Positions 59,031-64,000 of a DNA stretch of 64,000 nt are shown in pieces; the stretch's first letter is position 1; every line of letters starts with the position of its first letter. The notes beneath the pieces are model-generated. The model saw only the letters and a list, made by a program, of their open reading frames with translations. It was not told the DNA's origin and did no database searches. The stretch comes from Epiperipatus broadwayi (lineage: Eukaryota > Onychophora > Udeonychophora > Euonychophora > Peripatidae): positions 4,305,001-4,369,000 of the forward strand of contig JAQFVV010006294.1 in the NCBI GenBank assembly GCA_028023455.1, written 5' to 3'. The position numbers were made by a program, and so were the translations under genes.

Positions 59031-61480
59031 ATATCACATCCAACAAATTGTAAAAATTGATTGGTTTTATGTTCTTGCCAATATATTTGGAAAATTTTAT
59101 GAAACGCACTTAAATGAAACTTTTCTAATGCTTTTATATTGCTTCGATAGGGTGTCCAAGTAAAAATAGTAGTAACACATTGGCATCTGTGTTGGATCTA
59201 ATTACTTAAGTCCCTTTTTTTACTTATAAAACTACCAAGATATTTAAATTGGGTTTACATTCTCAAGGTGATAACCATCCAAACTTAAAATTACTGAGGA
59301 TTTTTCTGCAGTCACTGGATGATTAAAAAACTTGAATTTTTGAACATTAATTATGAAGCCAAAACCTTTTTATGTTGCATTCAAAACATTAAGAATATTC
59401 TTTAAATCATTTTTTTGAACTGACAAAAATAACAATCATCAGAATATTGTAAATCCAGAATTCAATAAATTCTTGTTTTCCTTTTGATAAATTAAAAGTA
59501 ATAATTCCACCATCAAATCTTTACCACATCTTGATCTCTGTTTATTAAGATAAACCAACTACCATAAAAATTGAAAATTATTGGAGAAAATACATTCTTA
59601 TTTAACACCAGCTTTCATTTCAAATACCTCAGATTTTTACTTGTGGTAATAACATTTTCTTTTATTTCACCAATGTAGAAGCTGTATAATATGAATGTTT
59701 TGGTGAACAATCAACTGATTTTAAACAATGTCATAAACTTGTTAACTGAATCAAATGCCTTGACAAAATCAATAAATAAACAACATATAAATCGTTATTT
59801 TGTTCCTGACACTTTTCTTGCATTTAATGGCACTAAAACATTATATATAATGTTTCTTGATTTTCTAAAACTACTTTAAGTTTCTGGTAACTATTGTTCT
59901 ATGACTGGAGGCAGTTTATTAAGCAAATTTACTGTAATGGATAATAATGATATTCCATGATAGTTACTGAAATCTTGTCTTTTACCTTTATTTTAAAAGT
60001 ATAGAACAATAGAGATATTCTTAAGATCAGGCAGTGTAACTTCATGGGTTCAAATATTCCTAAAAAAATTCAATATTTTTAAAACTAACATATTACCACC
60101 ATCAAGCATTGTATCTCTTCCATTTTTAAAATTACAAAAAGCTGTGTTTACTAAGCTGAATTTGTCCAAATCTAAATGAGTACATAAAATGGATATATCG
60201 TTAAAAGTCATCATATCAATTCTTATACTATTATTCAAAAGATGATCAAATTATTAATTTCACCTGTTCAAAATATCATTGTCATCATATAAAGGAGAGC
60301 CATTGCTGGATTTAATAATATAGTGGTACCAATTGTTAGGTCCATATGTTGCTTTCAATATCTGGAGTAGCCATGATCAGTGAAGGTCTCTATTTCTGTG
60401 TAGTTTTAATCTACCAATCATTTTTAAGCTTTCTTGGCAGTCATTAAAATTTTGCCTTCAGATCTCTATATCTATTATAAAGTTCCACATTTAATTTACT
60501 ATTCTACCAAATAGAAAATGTCATATTTTCCTTTAATCAAATTACTAATAATAAGACCATTGTCAAAGAATCAAACAATTTTTTTTAGTAAATCTAAGAA
60601 TTGATTTACTTATCTATAACACACTTCTTAAGAGAATTCCATGCTTCAATAATATACCAATTCTGGAGGTGCAAATTAGCAATTTTAGTGTTTAATAGTT
60701 ATGGAAATTTAGTATGTATCATACATACTTCTAAAGAAAGTCTATTAATTTTTCTACGAATATGATTTGAAATAAGATCTGCTTTTCAATGCATCTGTCA
60801 GTCTAATCTTGGAGCCTATTAGTCTATGGTCAGCTGTATAAAAATCTGAGCTTGTAAATGCTTGCATAATATGAACCTTTCTTGTGTTCTAACTTTTAAC
60901 TATAATGTAATTTATTAAATGCATTTGTTTAGAGTGTGGATGCATCCATGTTTCTTTATAGTAGTTTTCTGTCTGAACACAGTCTATGTGGTAGTCAATC
61001 TATATGATGTGCAAAAATTCAATAATAACAAATCATTTAAATTTATGGCACAAATATCATTATTTCCCAATGACTTTTGATCACTTTGTACCAATATGTG
61101 TATTAAAGATTCCAAAAAGAAAAGGTATTGTTGCAATAAGGTTATCCAAAAAGGAATAACAACTTTGTTTCTCTGAATTTTCTCAATGTAAAGTTGGATA
61201 GGTACTAGTAAAATTGAGAACTAGTATGGTTGTGCAAGACAAGTTTTAACCCTATTAGACTTTCTCTGGTACAATGAAAAATTCCACAAACAAGACACTA
61301 AATTAGATTTTAAAACAAATCCAATACCATGCATTCTCCTTTCATTAACTAATATTGTCATCTCTTTAGCCACCGATGCAGCCTTCAATTCTAGTTTTGA
61401 AGAGTTTATATCAAGTAAAGTTTGCACATTCCATATATCATCTATATTTAAGAAAAAAAATATTTATAATACTGTACACA
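59031..61480 (-). pseudogene. Second, older LINE: AP endonuclease and reverse transcriptase remnants
   Basis: Minus-strand translation, allowing frame changes, shows in order: WNVQTLLD near 61430, NERRMHGIGFVLKSNLVSC near 61320, WMHPHSKQMHLINYIIV near 60930, TADHRLIGSKIRLTDALK near 60830 (the endonuclease SDHR block), then RT blocks: GISLL near 59965, a GVKxxCIFS block near 59600, RSRCGKDLMVEL near 59525, IINVQKFKFF near 59350, and WTPYRSNIKALEKFH near 59150. This is a non-LTR retrotransposon distinct from the RTE copies above. The clade is not determined. The many stops mean it is long dead. The low-coordinate end abuts the palindrome at 58528-59017. Confidence 0.8.
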
Positions 61481-62189
61481 TTTTTAGTACTATTATTGCT
61501 CCCTGCTTTGCTACTATACTGATATTATGGTTATTTCTATCATTGTAATGAATAATTCTATTAGACCGTGGTAGCCTGGCCTGATTTTGTAAGGCAAGCC
61601 ATTTTTAGCCATATTTTTAAACCCCTTCCAACTTTATGGTAAATGGGAATCCCTAATTAAGTCTGCTTAAAGTTGCAATCTTTTCCAGTTGGAATGCCAG
61701 TCTCAAATTCAGTTCTAAACCAATTCATTACTGATTGTATTGCTTCAAGAAAAGATTATGACTAAGGACTGCTAACCTATTAGGCCGGTTTTCACCATTA
61801 CTTTATTCATTCTTGAGGGATTTGAGTTTAAAAAATTTGGGTTCAGAAATGGTGTACATACCAATTAAAGAATGGGAAAATGGTTGCACAAGCACATAAA
61901 TCTATTGCTCACTTAGTACAGGGAGATAATCGATGCCATGAGAGGTTCATGATTATTGGACTTTGCACTAACTTAAATGACTGAGGAAGAAAAAAAGGAA
62001 AAGAGAAAAGATTGTAATAGAAACAGTAGTTAGTCTTTTTTGAGCCAACATCCTATCATACAAGATGAGTTTTTTTTTGGCAGTGTTTAACTGTTACATA
62101 TTTGAAGACCACTATCCATCATGTGGCCTTAATAATCCTGAATAATTTAATCTATCATAGTATTGGTAGCTATAGATTAGCAAGCTGTC
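61481..62189. other. Spacer, possibly the 5' end of the older LINE
   Basis: No firm motif. LINE 5' sequence may extend to about 61750 on the minus strand, but I cannot place a boundary. Confidence 0.4.
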
Positions 62190-62520
62190 TAGCAAGGAGA
62201 ATTGAAATCCTGGAAAATTAAGAAGGTTATCAACAATAAAGGTACATTTATGTTCACAATACTTTCATACTCATGTGTATCAACATATATAATAATGAAT
62301 ACTTTCTAATCAATAGTTTATCTTATTGGCAATTAGTTATACATTGGAATTCTAGCTTCTAAACTGAAGTTCTGGAAAATCATGATTCTAAACATTACAG
62401 TCACTTCTATCAATATAAATAATACTATGTTATTTCTAATCATTGATTTATATTACTCTTGCCATGCAACACACAACAGTCTTAAAATTCTGGAAAATCA
62501 AGAAGGTTGTCATTATTAGC
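62190..62520. repeat. Degenerate tandem repeat, about 150-bp unit
   Basis: The phrase 'ttctggaaaatca-gaaggttgtc' or its variants occurs near 62210, 62370 and 62490. Between occurrences are 'cttcta-tcaatagttta' and 'ttggcaa' or 'ttgccat' phrases. A related single unit lies at 57260-57400. Confidence 0.6.
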
Positions 62521-64000
62521 TTTTATATAAAGAAATGCAAGTTTAATTATACAATAACTGGTCTTTGTTGCTGTAAAGGGAAAAAATATGGAAATTCTTT
62601 GTGACTAAATGCTGACTCAACAGTTGGATTTGAGCATGGGTCACTCTTTTTGCACATGTTCTGGAATCAGATTGTAGCTTCTGCAAGACAAAAAATATCA
62701 AAAATGAGAATAGGCTATTTACTGTCAGTTCTGTAGATTAGAAAGGAAGAAGACATCTAAAAGATTTCAGCAAGTACCTACAATAGTAATTATTTTTATT
62801 GAAATAAGTGCATTTATGGATATCACAATTAGCAGTATAGTTCTAAATATAAACAATAAAATACAAAACATTATTCTCAATAGTATAATGTTCAAGTTAA
62901 TGTGAAAAAGTAAATTAGTCTATTAAAGAGTCTTAAATGCACTGAGCCAACTTTTGGAAAATCACTACCAAAACCATAGTGCTGAATAAGAATGCGCAGT
63001 TAGAAATATGCCTTTATATTAGCATGGTTCAATATGTAAATTAGGTATGATATGTAAATGAAGTGATTAGATGTTTCATTTTTTCAAAAATGGAATGCTG
63101 TTTTGAAATTCTATGTGATCTTTTATTCATGGAATGATCTTATTTGAGTATTATTTTAAATACATCATGTGGAACAAGAAATGGATTCTGAACATCATTT
63201 CATGGGGATTCTACAGCTCAAGATCCACAAATAGCAGCTCAATTTTGACATTTCCTGTGCTCAGATTTCATATAAATTCCTAAAAAACAAGTCATTTGAT
63301 TATTTTTTTCTTAAAATATTTTTATGTCCAACTTGACAGGCATCCACGAATAGCAGAACTTGGCTTTTTTTAGACATAGTAGGTTTTTTAAAAAATATTA
63401 TACTGCTTCTCAACAAATTGTTCTATTCTTTAGTGTAGCAACATCAGTGAAACAAAATCTAGAGAAGCAAATGTAATATACTTTGCAATCATATCACTTT
63501 AAGATAGTCAAACTTCTTAGGAAATTACCAATTTAGATATAGATAGGATTGACTGTTCACCTCACTGTCTAATCTTTAATAGTTGAGATAAAAGGATCAG
63601 GCAATATTTTTTGGTGAAATATTCTTTATTAATATGTCATACTTTTTAAACACTTCAACAATACTATTTTTTATATCAAAACTTTATTCTTATAGTTTTG
63701 ACTGCCCTGCAGTCATCATCAGAACTCTTTACAATTCTATTTTTAAAAACAAACTGCATAATCATACATTATACACTCAAATATGTAAATATAAAAATCA
63801 GTTCATAAGAAAGAGAAGAAGAAAAAAATTTATTTGTTATTACTTGATAAAGTTAATAAAAGTTTTTGCATTAATTTTGGAGTTTGAATCTTTAGACTAA
63901 TTAATGCAGACTGAGTTAAAGCAATGTTATCAAGATGAGATACTTTTTACATTATAGTGATCAAAGTAACTGTGATTGATGGTAATGCTAAAAGTGTATA
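62521..64000. other. AT-rich spacer to the window end
   Basis: No gene supported. The 88-codon plus-strand frame at 63634-63900 is Lys/Ile/Phe/Tyr-rich and looks like AT-rich noise. A compact hairpin motif lies at 63694-63724. Confidence 0.5.
63694..63724 (-). other. Hairpin motif CTGATGATGA-stem-AAAAC
   Basis: On the minus strand, CTGATGATGACTGC is followed by AGG and GCAGTC, then AAAAC. The stem is TGACTGC/GCAGTCA. The layout (CTGAxGAxGA, hairpin, xAAAC) parallels the motif at 27308-27353, where the stem is GAGAGG/CCTCTC and the end is GAAACGTT. Confidence 0.45.

Noticed and set aside
63634-63900. 88-codon plus-strand frame near the window end
   Set aside because: Amino-acid content reflects AT-rich noise (Ile, Lys, Phe, Tyr), and no family signature is present.

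Overview
This window is nuclear DNA from an animal, probably an invertebrate. It is strongly AT-rich and contains no dense operon-like gene order. It is packed with eukaryotic mobile elements: AP-endonuclease LINEs ending in ATG repeats, Ty3/gypsy remnants, hAT elements with 8-bp target duplications, and tRNA-headed SINEs. The sequence does not fix the species. I found no convincing host exon. Every long reading frame that I could interpret belongs to a transposable element, and almost all are broken by frameshifts or stops.

Layout. 1-3525: AT-rich sequence carrying a non-autonomous hAT element (278-818) and a palindromic retroposon (2438-2905). 3526-23138: the main structure, three long direct repeats (about 3.2-3.5 kb) that begin TG and end CA, separated by two internal regions that each carry a degenerate lysine/glutamate-rich, coiled-coil, Gag-like gene. 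The whole array is bracketed by ATAT on both sides, so it reads as LTR-internal-LTR-internal-LTR. I saw no protease, RT or integrase in it, so it resembles a Gag-only, non-autonomous LTR element. A nearly full-length RTE-type LINE (19410-22708, minus strand) is inserted in the third repeat. The uninterrupted sister repeats show the empty site.

23139-45445: mostly AT-rich spacer with tandem and dispersed repeats, a TIR element (29976-30789), two long palindromes (27173-27650 and 33292-33745), a possible DIRS-like RNase H remnant near 37 kb, and a 5'-truncated RTE copy (42121-42797). 45446-48115: an RTE fragment split by a SINE, then a rearranged Ty3/gypsy relic on the minus strand (Gag, zinc knuckles, protease, integrase, and a second Gag segment). 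48116-53943: a 2-kb RTE copy, a second palindromic retroposon, a SINE, another RTE 3' end and a second hAT element with a perfect 8-bp target duplication.

53944-64000: a long palindrome whose loop holds a GIY-YIG-like reading frame, a tRNA-like sequence, a roughly 90-bp RTE insertion with an inverted 5' tip, a third palindromic retroposon, another long palindrome apparently inserted at the edge of a second, older LINE (59031-61480, minus strand), and short tandem repeats.

The elements can be ordered by nesting. RTE copies inserted into older repeats, and a SINE inserted into an RTE fragment. RTE enzymes may also have moved the SINEs and palindromic retroposons, which have target duplications of variable length. 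The most unusual features are the tandem Gag-only array and the recurrence of long palindromic elements.
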